Origin: Paraprevotella xylaniphila YIT 11841
GTDB taxonomy: Bacteria > Bacteroidota > Bacteroidia > Bacteroidales > Bacteroidaceae
Length of the DNA stretch: 64,000 nt
Direction: 5' to 3'
NCBI RefSeq assembly: GCF_000205165.1
Contig: NZ_GL883886.1
Location: forward strand, 141,468 to 205,467
Shown here: in pieces, positions 17,243 through 26,603 of the stretch
How positions within the stretch are numbered: the stretch's first letter is position 1
Layout of the letters: each line of letters begins with the position of its first letter
Translations under genes and position numbers: made by a program
Notes under the pieces: model-generated
Database searches by the model: none
What the model saw: the letters and a program-made list of their open reading frames with translations, nothing else
What the model was told of the DNA's origin: nothing

Positions 17243-20200
17243 CTAACGAATGACAACCTTTTCTTGTTTCATGGTGCCGTCGTTGAACAGTGTCTGTCGG
17301 ATATAAATGCCTTTCTGCAAATTGGTAGTTCGTATGCCGTCTAATGTATAGTAGAGTTTACGTATGACGGTATGGTTTCCCGTTTGGGTCTCAGGTATGC
17401 TGCTGCCTTCTATGGGAATAAATTCAAAAGGATAATCGTTAGGTTCTTCTGTTGCAGCGAAATTTATGTTCCCGTTTTCGTCCACATTCCAGAATATTTT
17501 ACCCGATCGTGCGGATTTCTGTATGGCCAGAGGTGTTATGCCTTTGGCTCCGCTGAGGCGGAACATCCTTGTGGATGTTGTTTTCCATGTCCCGTCATCT
17601 TTCAGATAGGCTTGGTCCAATAAAGACATGAAACCGCATGCTGTGGAAGGCGGTCTGTTGTCCACATACCATTGTTGGGCTTTGTTCTCTTCTCTTCCTT
17701 TCGGTTCAAAGGATGGAACCGTGCCGTTCCCATGGTTGGTCAGGTAAGTGTCATATCCTCTGTGTCGGATATAATAATAGCCGACCGGGATAGTTCGGTA
17801 ATTGTTGTCTTTTACATAAATTTGATAGTTGAGGGTGGTGGAGTGGTTTCCTGCCGTATAAGAAAGGCTATACGTCCCGGAAGTCTGTATGTCGTTGATT
17901 ACAAGTTCGTCTCCTGTCGAATCGTCGTTCCATAGGTAACTTCCGTTCACCATGAAGTCGGATGGGGTGACAGAAAGGGTCACGTTGTCCCCTTGTTCCA
18001 CTATGGCCATGGAGGAGTCCGTGTAGCGTCCTCCGTTGACAGTGATGTCCGGACGGGCAATTTGCACGTTGATATGGAATGTCACCTTTTGTTTCCGTCC
18101 ACCTTGTCCGATGAATAATACGGATACGTTCCGGCTAGTTGTCACGTTCGGCAAAGTGATGGACGGACCGGTGGCTCCGTTTTCCCATGTGTAATATCCC
18201 CAACCCATCTTTGCTTGGACTTCGAGGGTTACGGGGTTGCCGTATAGGATGTTGACCGTGCGGGTTTGCAATTTGTTTCCATTGGCAGTAATAAAAGGTA
18301 TAATGTCGCTTTCTTCGCAATCTCCTGCTACGGCAATGGTGAACGCCTGTTCGCTTTCCACGCCTTTTTCATTGGTGTAAGTCACGCGCCATACACCGCT
18401 CTTGTTCGCCACAATCGTAATGTCCTTGGATGTCTCTCCGTTGTTCCATTTCCATTTCCCGGTGTCTGCCGTGCCAACCGGAAGTTGGGGCTTCAGCGTG
18501 ACGATAGTGCCAACCGGGAGGGCGTTGGTCGGTGCTATGGCATAGGTGTTGGTAAGCCCGCCAAGTTCGTTGCGGGGTACTGTTGTTCCATTATATTCCA
18601 TGACAGGGGTGAGTGGTGTGGGCACTTGGTCAGGTTGTGCGAAGTCTCGGGTGTTCATCAGCACGGAATAGCCCATGTGGTCGTATCCTCCGCTGACACT
18701 GCCCTGTCCGCCTCCGTCAATACCCATTTTTTCGTAAGCCATTTCAGAGAAAGGCATTTTCACGCCTTTGATGCCCTCGTAATGTCCGATGACGGTGCCC
18801 CAGTACGGACGAATTTGTTCTCCCAGTGCCGGTGATTTTTGTAGCCACGACCGGTTGTCCCACCAAGCTAATCCCCGGTCGGCATAATGATAGTCGGTCC
18901 AAGGCAGGTTAGGCACGCTTTGCGTCTGTGCCGCCAAATATTCGATGCCGGCGGCCAGACGGTTGTCCATGTAGGAAAACAGGTCGTCTCCTTGGTTCCA
19001 TCCGATGTGTGCCACATCCACAGCCAATCCTGCAGCCATGGCAGCGTGACCGATGTCGCGACCGCTTTCCTGCATCTGTCCCAATTTTCCGTACGCACCT
19101 GTTTCCAACTCCGAATTTTGTGTCGTGACCACCAGATTGCCTATGAATTCTGTCAGTCCGTCATTCAAAATCGGGTTGGCTGTACGTGGGTCTACGAAAG
19201 TACCTACTTGGTCGTATTTGTAGAAAGAAAGGCCTTGGTTATAAAGGAACACGTCATCACAAAGGATGCCGATGCTCATTACGGCCAATACGTTGCACAA
19301 TCCCCAGTTCGACCAATAATGCCCAGGGCACTTCCCCCATCCTCCGGAGTTTTCCCACGTGCCGTTTCGGCCATGTAGGAATCCTATACAAGAAGGATAC
19401 CACACATTGAGCATCCATCGTTTGAACTCTGCAAAGTCTTCTGCATTCCAACCCTCGTAGTCGCGTACCAGTTCGGCTGCGTTGGCAAAAGCATAACCGT
19501 ATAGTCCGGCTGCCAACGCATAATTGGAGTCTCCGCCGATGGCTTTCGTCGTGCGTGCCCAAGCCATAAGGACGTCTACGGCGTGGCGGGCGTGTTCTTC
19601 CGACCTGTCTATTTTCCAACGAAGCGCATTCTGGTAAGCGATGGTGGCACCGCGTGCGGCGTTGATATAGTTTTCCCCTACTCCTCCGCCACGGACAATG
19701 GTTTCAACGGGATAGGTGGCGGCATTGGATTGTGAATAAGCCGCGTTTTTCAGTACATTGTATGCGGCTATGACTTTTGCGTTGCCGTCCTTCAACTGTT
19801 GCCGTATGCGTTCAAAGTCCTCATCGGTGTGGAGCGCACCGGGATGTCGGAATCCTTTGTCCGTATCATAGCCTTCCACGACATCCTCGTCATCGAATTC
19901 AAATCCGTCAGTGGCTTTCAACGTGTTCTGTGCTGCGGCCAAGGCTTTGATTTGTTTGTCAATGACGTTTTGGTTCACTTTTCCTTCCTCAGCGAGGGTT
20001 TTGGCCATGTTGATTTCATCCAGGTAAATCGCCACGGCAGCTTCCGGATAAATTGCAGCATGCCCGGCCAAGAAATCTTCTGCTTCCCGGATGGCGGTTC
20101 GCAGGGCTGTGAAATCGCCGGGGGTACCATAGCGGAATTCATGCTCCAAATCTTCGGTGATTTGTGAGAGGGCGTTGATTTCCGCCGTGCCCAATACTTT

Positions 20201-20914
20201 GCCGTAAAGTCTGATGTCGCTCACGAGGGTTTGTTTCAAGTAATTGTCTGCGGAAAAAGGAGCACGTCCAATCCATACGTAAGGAATGGAGGCATTGAAG
20301 TTTTCCGAGTTGGCAGGCATCGAACTGTTTGACCCTTTGCGTACACCGTTAAGATAAAGCGTGCCGTTCTTTCCGTTTTGTGTATAAAGGACGTGCATCC
20401 ACCGGCCTTTTTCCGATTCTCCTCCGATTTCAATACCCGTTTCGTGTTGATAACCACCTGTGGAGTTGGCAAACCGTTGTGCGTTCAAGCGGTAGGCCGA
20501 ATATTTCCCCTCAGAAGCGGTGCAAGCCATGGATGTGGAGAAGGACCAAAGGAAGAATCCCGCGCCGGAAAGCGAGGCGTTTTCGTCTACCCGGTAGTAC
20601 ATGGAGACTGTATAGGAGTCCATTTCTTTGAATAGGGCGCCCGTTTTTTCGGTCAAATCAAGATAACCAGACTGGTTGCCCAAATTGAGCACATGGTATT
20701 TTCCCATTTCTTCCACCTTGGCACCGTTTTTCAACGAAGCTATGATGCCGGACGTAGAAGCGTCCGTGACGGAAGTACCGTTTACTTGTTCGAAGTCGAA
20801 GTGCAGCCGCAATCCGTCTTCCTGTGCATAAAGTCCGGTGCCGGTACATGCCACGAAGCAAGAAGCTAACAGCATGCAGAGTTTTTTCCTTTTGCTTTTC
20901 ATGTCATTGTTCAT
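17243..20914 (-). CDS. Secreted alginate-lyase-superfamily polysaccharide lyase
   Basis: A 1223-residue exported enzyme. The signal peptide ends at GLYAQ. About 35-240 form a LamG/concanavalin-like domain (LRLHFDFEQVNGTSV, LVSDIRLYGKVLGTAEI); about 260-345 is helical linker. About 360-760 is an alpha/alpha-toroid domain of the alginate lyase superfamily, with GALHTDEDFERIRQQL, the GHYWSNWGLCN motif and GRDIGHAAMAAGLAVD. Two or three Ig-like modules, a ricin/jelly-roll-like module and a C-terminal T9SS-type domain (YYTLDGIRTTNLQKGIYIRQ) follow. The substrate should be an acidic polysaccharide (glucuronan or alginate type; PL38 is a possible family), but this is inferred. An internal ATG at 20902 is an alternative start. 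The GH43 gene lies upstream. Confidence 0.8.
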   Translation of the reverse strand: MNNDMKSKRKKLCMLLASCFVACTGTGLYAQEDGLRLHFDFEQVNGTSVTDASTSGIIASLKNGAKVEEMGKYHVLNLGNQSGYLDLTEKTGALFKEMDSYTVSMYYRVDENASLSGAGFFLWSFSTSMACTASEGKYSAYRLNAQRFANSTGGYQHETGIEIGGESEKGRWMHVLYTQNGKNGTLYLNGVRKGSNSSMPANSENFNASIPYVWIGRAPFSADNYLKQTLVSDIRLYGKVLGTAEINALSQITEDLEHEFRYGTPGDFTALRTAIREAEDFLAGHAAIYPEAAVAIYLDEINMAKTLAEEGKVNQNVIDKQIKALAAAQNTLKATDGFEFDDEDVVEGYDTDKGFRHPGALHTDEDFERIRQQLKDGNAKVIAAYNVLKNAAYSQSNAATYPVETIVRGGGVGENYINAARGATIAYQNALRWKIDRSEEHARHAVDVLMAWARTTKAIGGDSNYALAAGLYGYAFANAAELVRDYEGWNAEDFAEFKRWMLNVWYPSCIGFLHGRNGTWENSGGWGKCPGHYWSNWGLCNVLAVMSIGILCDDVFLYNQGLSFYKYDQVGTFVDPRTANPILNDGLTEFIGNLVVTTQNSELETGAYGKLGQMQESGRDIGHAAMAAGLAVDVAHIGWNQGDDLFSYMDNRLAAGIEYLAAQTQSVPNLPWTDYHYADRGLAWWDNRSWLQKSPALGEQIRPYWGTVIGHYEGIKGVKMPFSEMAYEKMGIDGGGQGSVSGGYDHMGYSVLMNTRDFAQPDQVPTPLTPVMEYNGTTVPRNELGGLTNTYAIAPTNALPVGTIVTLKPQLPVGTADTGKWKWNNGETSKDITIVANKSGVWRVTYTNEKGVESEQAFTIAVAGDCEESDIIPFITANGNKLQTRTVNILYGNPVTLEVQAKMGWGYYTWENGATGPSITLPNVTTSRNVSVLFIGQGGRKQKVTFHINVQIARPDITVNGGRYTDSSMAIVEQGDNVTLSVTPSDFMVNGSYLWNDDSTGDELVINDIQTSGTYSLSYTAGNHSTTLNYQIYVKDNNYRTIPVGYYYIRHRGYDTYLTNHGNGTVPSFEPKGREENKAQQWYVDNRPPSTACGFMSLLDQAYLKDDGTWKTTSTRMFRLSGAKGITPLAIQKSARSGKIFWNVDENGNINFAATEEPNDYPFEFIPIEGSSIPETQTGNHTVIRKLYYTLDGIRTTNLQKGIYIRQTLFNDGTMKQEKVVIR

Positions 20915-21011
20915 AAGTGTAAATTAAGTAATGATAATAAATCTCTTTATGTATATACGAATAAGGACGGCGAATTACTTATTTTTTTAATATTAAAGAT
21001 GGTTAAGACAA

Positions 21012-21059
21012 TAAAAAGCCACGAATACGGACGAATGAGAAAAACCGTATTCCATGGCT
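21012..21059 (-). terminator. Terminator after the GH43 gene
   Basis: Read leftward, AGCCATGGAATACGG (21059-21045) pairs with CCGTATTCGTGGCT (21030-21017) with one bulged base and is followed by a T run (the A run at 21013-21017). It separates the GH43 transcript from the lyase gene. Confidence 0.75.
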
Positions 21060-21129
21060 TGGGTTGCGCAGGCGGTTCCGTTATGGTTTTACCTATGGAG
21101 ATAGAGCCTGTGCAGGGAGGAGGATTTTT

Positions 21130-23607
21130 TCAGTGTTTCTGATTATTCCAGTAATCTTCGAGCCGGTCCGCCTCTTCTTTTGTCAGGTGGATGACGGCAC
21201 CGTGCTTGGGCGACCGGAAGTTGGTGGTTTTCATTATGCCTTCGTTGAAGCGTCCCAAGTTCTTGAAGTGTACGAAGTCACAGGTTTCCACAAAGCCGAA
21301 GTTGTGCGGGTTGATGCCGAAGATGTCGTACATGAGTACCCATTTGTTTTCACCGATGCGTTTCCAAACGTTAGGTGCCTCACAGGCCACCGGTTCAAAG
21401 TCTATCCAACGCGGGTCGAACCGGTAGCTTCCGTCGATACGGTCGGAAACCGCCTGTTTGATGCCCGAACCGGATTCATGCGCCACGTAGAACAGGTGAT
21501 ATTCCATTTTTTGCCGCTCCTCGTTCCATATCGGGGTGATGTCGCCGTCGATGGCAGACGCTCCAGAGGGGTATTCAAACAAGATTTGCGGAATACTCTC
21601 GATACGGTTGAAATCTTGGTTTACGTAGACATAATAAAGCCTGTTTTGCTCGTTGCCGAACCGCATGGTGAAATAAATCATCATCCGTCCTGTGGCGGGG
21701 TCATAGACTGTTTCCGGTGCCCAAGCACAACCTATCTGTGCAAATTCCTTGGACATCTGGTCGAAACGTATGTTGGTGCGTGTCCAATGGATGAGGTCGA
21801 ACGATTTCATCAGCACCAAGCCACGGTTGTTTCCCCAACCATAAGCTTTCCCGTCGCGCTCCCATTCCGTATCGCGGTAACCCTCGCGTTGTGCATAAAT
21901 ATGCAAGTCGGTCATGGCCAAGTAGAAGCCGCCGTCCGGGCCACGGTAGATATGCGGGTCGCGGATACCTTTCTGGTCGGCGATTGTATCGCCTGCAATA
22001 ATGGGCTTGCCATCGTTCAGGGCGGTAAACGTATAACCGTCGCGGCTGATGGCTGCATGCAGGCAGTGGTCTTCGTCCTGATGGAATACCATAAGGTAGG
22101 CCGCCATGTCTTTTTCTTGCGGTGTGGCGTCACGGTAGGTGAAGTTGCGGAAAGTCGTACGTCCTTTTCCTGCGGACAGGAGTGCAGGACGGAGGGCATA
22201 GAACCCACCGTAGTTGTTGTGATGAAGTCCCGACACGTCGATATCCGTGGCCAGTTCCTTCCATGACTTTCCGTCCTTGCTGGCAGAGAGGGTCACGCGG
22301 TTGGCACGGTTGAGCAGGCGGAGGTAGAAATGCTTGTGGTAATCGGACGGCATGGTTTCGGCTTTTTCCCCGTTGCGGTATATCGTGAGCGTCTTTCCGT
22401 CCGAAGCGACACCGGCGTATGCCTTCTCGTCATAGAAAAGGAGCAAACCGCCCGTGTTCCCTTTTCCGAGGGTGATTTCCGTCGTGAGCTCATAGTTCTT
22501 GTCTGTGGCTGTGGTCAAAAGCAAACGTCCATCCGTAGGAGTCTTGCCTTTGGCTTTGACGCTCATGCCGTCCTTGCCGAATGAGAGGCTTTCGGGGGCG
22601 TATTCCTTCCAAAAGGTCCATTGCAGGCCGAGTTGCTTGCCCGTGAAGTCATCGGAGAGTTCCAGTCCGTGTTTTTCAGGGTCTTGTGCCGGGAGCGGAC
22701 GGGCATCATGCCGCAGCTTGACCCATCCGTCGGCTGTCCATTCCACCGGGTCTATCAGCGTCTGGCGACCCAACGTGTGGTAACCTTGTGCGTAAGCATG
22801 GTACACCACCCACCAGTTCCCTTCGGCATCGTCGATGAGCGTACCGTGTCCTTTCGACCACCAAGGGTCGCTTGCATTGTAGGTATGCACCAAAGGGTTG
22901 TAGGGGGAGTTCTCCCACGGGCCGAACACGCTTTTGGAACGTGCCACGACTACCATGTGACTCGTGGCCGGTCCGGCGGTGCCGCCTTCTGCCGATACCA
23001 TATAATAATAACCGTCCTTGTGCAGCAGTTTCGGGCCTTCGAGGAACATGTCGCCATTGCCTTCGGTTTTCCAATCCTTGGGGAACCGCCAACCTTCGTA
23101 GACGGTCTTTTTCGGTCCCGTCACTTTCAGCCCGTCGTCGCTTAGCGGGGCTATGGCACCTTTGTCCACATATAAATACCGTTTGCCGTCTTCGCCCACT
23201 ACATGTCCAGGGTCGATGCCCGTCAGGTCGAGTTTCACCGGTTGGCTCCACGGGCCTCGGATATCATCGGCATAGACCACATAGTTGGCTCCGGCAGCAG
23301 GATAGTAGATATAGTAACGTCCTTTGTACTTCACCAAGTCTGGAGCGTAGACCGAACCGTCGAGTGCATGGAGTGCACGGGCTATGGGGGTCCAGTTCAC
23401 CAAATCGGTAGAGTGCCAAATGAGCAGTCCCGGTGCGTAATTGAAAGATGAGTTTGTCATGTAGAAGTCTTTTCCTTCCCTGATGATGGACGGGTCGGGA
23501 TAATCCCCACTCAAAAGCAGGCGAGGGAAGGTTTGTGCACGGCCTGTGGTTGCCAGGCATAAAAATAGTAAACTAAGAATCAGTTTGCTGATACGAGTAC
23601 TGTTCAT
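21130..23607 (-). CDS. Double beta-propeller GH43-family glycosidase
   Basis: An 825-residue exported protein with signal peptide ending GRAQ. The N-terminal module (about 28-310) is a GH43 five-bladed propeller: the catalytic base is in GDYPDPSII (D38), the pKa modulator in VYAPDLVKY and the acid in MFLEGPKLL. A concanavalin-like module (about 315-490) with FYALRPALLSAGKGRTTF follows. The C-terminal module (about 500-825) is a second propeller with KGIRDPHIY, CAWAPETVY and VACEAPNVWK, again three carboxylates in GH43-like positions. GH43 enzymes are arabinofuranosidases, xylosidases or related; specificity is not readable. It sits upstream of the lyase, suggesting joint attack on an acidic or arabinose-containing glycan. 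Confidence 0.85.
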   Translation of the reverse strand: MNSTRISKLILSLLFLCLATTGRAQTFPRLLLSGDYPDPSIIREGKDFYMTNSSFNYAPGLLIWHSTDLVNWTPIARALHALDGSVYAPDLVKYKGRYYIYYPAAGANYVVYADDIRGPWSQPVKLDLTGIDPGHVVGEDGKRYLYVDKGAIAPLSDDGLKVTGPKKTVYEGWRFPKDWKTEGNGDMFLEGPKLLHKDGYYYMVSAEGGTAGPATSHMVVVARSKSVFGPWENSPYNPLVHTYNASDPWWSKGHGTLIDDAEGNWWVVYHAYAQGYHTLGRQTLIDPVEWTADGWVKLRHDARPLPAQDPEKHGLELSDDFTGKQLGLQWTFWKEYAPESLSFGKDGMSVKAKGKTPTDGRLLLTTATDKNYELTTEITLGKGNTGGLLLFYDEKAYAGVASDGKTLTIYRNGEKAETMPSDYHKHFYLRLLNRANRVTLSASKDGKSWKELATDIDVSGLHHNNYGGFYALRPALLSAGKGRTTFRNFTYRDATPQEKDMAAYLMVFHQDEDHCLHAAISRDGYTFTALNDGKPIIAGDTIADQKGIRDPHIYRGPDGGFYLAMTDLHIYAQREGYRDTEWERDGKAYGWGNNRGLVLMKSFDLIHWTRTNIRFDQMSKEFAQIGCAWAPETVYDPATGRMMIYFTMRFGNEQNRLYYVYVNQDFNRIESIPQILFEYPSGASAIDGDITPIWNEERQKMEYHLFYVAHESGSGIKQAVSDRIDGSYRFDPRWIDFEPVACEAPNVWKRIGENKWVLMYDIFGINPHNFGFVETCDFVHFKNLGRFNEGIMKTTNFRSPKHGAVIHLTKEEADRLEDYWNNQKH

Positions 23608-23987
23608 GGTTTAAGTGATTAAAAGTTATTGGGTTGAATTTCTCTCCAAAGTTATATAAATAGGGAGTGAAGAGTGTGCTGTTTACACGCAAATGCCTGT
23701 GTTTTTAATACAGTTTAACTATTATTTATTGTTCTTCTGCGATAACCAGGATGGGGTTGGACATGTCGTCCAATGGATAATCATTTACCGCTGTTTTCTA
23801 AAAAAACGATAGCGAAATAAAATAGATTAGAAATAAACTGCTTGTGAGTCCTTTTTCAAATAACGGGGTAATGACTTGGCAACAGTCTCAAATTTCGTGA
23901 AATGCGTTGCTTTTCTTTCTGTCAAACAACTCTTATTATGCAAAAGTAGTGCAATTTGTCTAATGAAAAGCATTATGAGCGTTTTTA
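23608..23987. other. 380-base gene-free stretch between helicase and GH43
   Basis: Holds a leftward promoter motif TAACTTTG (minus strand, 23647-23654) about 40 bases before the GH43 ATG and another, TACTTTTG (23941-23948), just beyond the helicase stop. Between them, the minus strand has a 23-codon open stretch (about 23800 to 23732) reading DYPLDDMSNPILVIAEEQ then TAA, resembling the kinase-to-receiver junction of hybrid two-component regulators (PILLIVED). Apart from this possible relic and a small inverted repeat (TTGGAC/GTCCAA, 23757-23773) I see nothing. Confidence 0.4.
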
Positions 23988-26603
23988 TTATTGCTTGCCT
24001 TCTAGTTTTCCTATTCGCATAACGATAGAGGTTTGACTTCTTCCCATTTTCTCTGCGATGTACTTTATGCTTTTTCCTTCATGGTAAAGGGTAAGTAGGA
24101 ATTTGTCAGCACTGCGTGTCCATTTCTTGTTGGCATTGGGGTGTTTGGTGTAACTTTCTTCCGTGACTTTACCGGGGTGTAAGAACTCGTCAACAAAAAC
24201 GGATGGGAAGTGTCTGTCGTAAAGTACGTATGTCTTTATTTTGGCTCTGGTGATAGCCACATAAAACAACCTACGTTCTTCCCCATACGGATATTGGTCG
24301 CTTTTAGTCAGAACATAATCAAGAACAGGGTCATCACTTACCATTGAAGGGAATCCATAGGTATCTTTGTTGCATTGAAGTATTATTACATAATCTGCTT
24401 CAAGTCCTTTGGATTTATGGACTGTAAGGAATTCAATCTTTCTGTTTCCAATGAAGTAGTAAAAGCGATTGCCCTCTTTTACCGATTTGTACAGAAACGA
24501 CAAATAGTAGTCATCAAAGGAATACCGCCCTAACAAAAAGATGGATTTATCCGCAGGGATAGACGCAACCAATAGTCCGATAGCGTTACAATAGTCACGT
24601 CGTTCATAAGCGCAGAATTGTAATTCGGTTTTGATTTGCGGATTGAATGGGTGTATATCCTTTTTTAGCTGTGTCTTATTCCGTTGGATGAATTGCGATG
24701 ACAGGCTTACCAAAGGCTCTCCAAAACGGTATGTCGTTTCGATTCTATTGATTTCTGTGGAGCCGAAATAATCAGAGAATTGATTGAAAAGAGCCATGTC
24801 ACTTCCTGAAAAACGGTATATGGATTGCCAATCATCGCCCACGCAATACAATTTTGCAGGAGGATTGCCTTCTCGGAGTACTTTAAGGAAATTGTAGCGG
24901 TCAACTGATATATCCTGGAACTCGTCAACGATGATATATTCATACTTTACAGGATGGGAGGAACGGCATATTTCCGTGGCTTGCAGAATAGCATCGGTAA
25001 AGTCTATCTGATTACTGCTTTTCAATTCTTCAATATACAGTTCATAAACAGGCTGAAATATTCTCTTGATAATAAATGTGCTGCGTTCGTCCCCAACACT
25101 TTTAGCCTGTTTCAAAACCTCTTTTATAGACTTGCAACTGGACTTAATTAATGTCGCAAAAGTTACAACAAGCCGAATGAAAGCCTTTTCTTGCTTGCTG
25201 TTTGGAGGAAGAACCATATCGTATAATTCGGCATCTGTTTTTTCTTGAACAGGAACGCCTATCTTTTCCAATGAAGCTTTTAATGTATGCCGAATATCTG
25301 AATAATGGAAATCAGCACTTGAAGTTGTCAATAATATAGTCCCAAACTTCTCATGGGCTGCTTTTTTCCATGTTATTCCGTCATTGTATTTTTGGTTTGC
25401 TTCTTCATAAGTAATGCCTTTGTCTTTTGCAAACCATGTGGGAACAAGTCCATGCTCGTTCACGCCAAAATGCTCTAAATAAATACGTTTTGTATTGCCA
25501 TCTTGCTCAAAGTAAATGGAAAAATCGGGTCTGTATTGTGAATGCATTTCATCAGCCAATGGATGTTCGTAAGGCTCTTCATACCTGAATTTCACACCCA
25601 AAGAAGATAATACAAAACAGATTTTCTGCTCCTGCTCACTACGAACATAAATAGTTTTCCCGTCCATGTCAGGGAATTGCGCTTTCAAGCGTGCTTCTTT
25701 TAATTCGGAGAGTTTTTGTCTACGCTCATTTTTGTGATGCTCCCAATCCTCTTCTTGCACTTGATAGTCAACAAAGTATTCTATAATACCTTTTTTGAAC
25801 CACTTATCTTCTAATAGTTTATGATATATTTTCACAAACAATGCGTCTGTGTTATCGCAGATGGAGGGCTTTTGTCCTGTCGCTTTCCCGATGATGTCAA
25901 TAGCAAGTTTATGAAAGGTGTATCCCCTTAGTCCTTCTATATCCATCCTTTCCGTCAACTCGGCAGCAGCTTTGTTTGTATAGCTGATAAGAAGAATCTT
26001 TTGAGGATTGATGTGCTTGATGTCTACCAGGAACCTTCCCTTTCCTACAATGGACGATGTTTTTCCACTTCCTGCACTACTAACCACCAAACAATTATCT
26101 TCCTCAGACACGATTGAACGCCTTTGCTGTGTGTCTAACGGGTATTTAAGACAATGGTCGAAAAAAACTTTGTGGGTGTCAAGAGTGTCTTGGATAACCT
26201 GCTCATTATGTCTTTTGACAATTGAGTGGATGTTTCCGAAATCATGTGTAAATTTTGAGATTGTCTCGGACGGTTTTATATGGAATGCTTCAAGACTTCT
26301 CTGCAAAGAATTGACTTTATGGAAGAACTCAGTATAATATTTTGTGAATTGTTTCTCTTCCGAAGAGGATATTATGTGTTCATTAAAACTATTCCTTAAA
26401 TCGGTTTCAATATCAATGAAAAAACTTTCATTACTTTGCTTTAGTTCCTTTTCTCTGCTTTTTTGTATATCCTTATAAGGAGTTATGGTTGTAATTCGTT
26501 CCGACAGTTCATTTAATCTCTTTTTTAGCAATAACCGTATCGTTACTATGACGATACCTATTATAGTAGCGATACTTAGTCCTAAAACAAAAGATGAAAG
26601 CAT
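23988..26603 (-). CDS. UvrD/Rep-type helicase with membrane anchor and nuclease-like insert
   Basis: An 871-residue superfamily 1 helicase. Residues 1-25 form a hydrophobic helix (VLGLSIATIIGIVIVTI) suggesting membrane attachment. Walker A is AGSGKTSS (177-184), motif Ia ISYTNKAAAEL, Walker B IIVDEFQDIS (about 560) and motif VI LFYVAITRAK near 790. Between the first motifs and the rest lies a segment (about 320-440) with RPDF (358-361) and YLEHFG (375-380), reminiscent of the PD-(D/E)XK-like insert of DNA helicase IV relatives. The last 45 residues (SADKFLLTLYHEGKSIKYIA...) form a Myb-like helix-turn-helix. The gene is clearly more AT-rich than its neighbours, which suggests acquisition. A repair or anti-phage role is conjecture. 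Confidence 0.82.
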   Translation of the reverse strand: MLSSFVLGLSIATIIGIVIVTIRLLLKKRLNELSERITTITPYKDIQKSREKELKQSNESFFIDIETDLRNSFNEHIISSSEEKQFTKYYTEFFHKVNSLQRSLEAFHIKPSETISKFTHDFGNIHSIVKRHNEQVIQDTLDTHKVFFDHCLKYPLDTQQRRSIVSEEDNCLVVSSAGSGKTSSIVGKGRFLVDIKHINPQKILLISYTNKAAAELTERMDIEGLRGYTFHKLAIDIIGKATGQKPSICDNTDALFVKIYHKLLEDKWFKKGIIEYFVDYQVQEEDWEHHKNERRQKLSELKEARLKAQFPDMDGKTIYVRSEQEQKICFVLSSLGVKFRYEEPYEHPLADEMHSQYRPDFSIYFEQDGNTKRIYLEHFGVNEHGLVPTWFAKDKGITYEEANQKYNDGITWKKAAHEKFGTILLTTSSADFHYSDIRHTLKASLEKIGVPVQEKTDAELYDMVLPPNSKQEKAFIRLVVTFATLIKSSCKSIKEVLKQAKSVGDERSTFIIKRIFQPVYELYIEELKSSNQIDFTDAILQATEICRSSHPVKYEYIIVDEFQDISVDRYNFLKVLREGNPPAKLYCVGDDWQSIYRFSGSDMALFNQFSDYFGSTEINRIETTYRFGEPLVSLSSQFIQRNKTQLKKDIHPFNPQIKTELQFCAYERRDYCNAIGLLVASIPADKSIFLLGRYSFDDYYLSFLYKSVKEGNRFYYFIGNRKIEFLTVHKSKGLEADYVIILQCNKDTYGFPSMVSDDPVLDYVLTKSDQYPYGEERRLFYVAITRAKIKTYVLYDRHFPSVFVDEFLHPGKVTEESYTKHPNANKKWTRSADKFLLTLYHEGKSIKYIAEKMGRSQTSIVMRIGKLEGKQ

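Noticed and set aside
21064..22266. 400-codon open frame on the plus strand
   Set aside because: Antisense to the GH43 gene, whose motifs are intact; typical shadow frame in GC-richer DNA.
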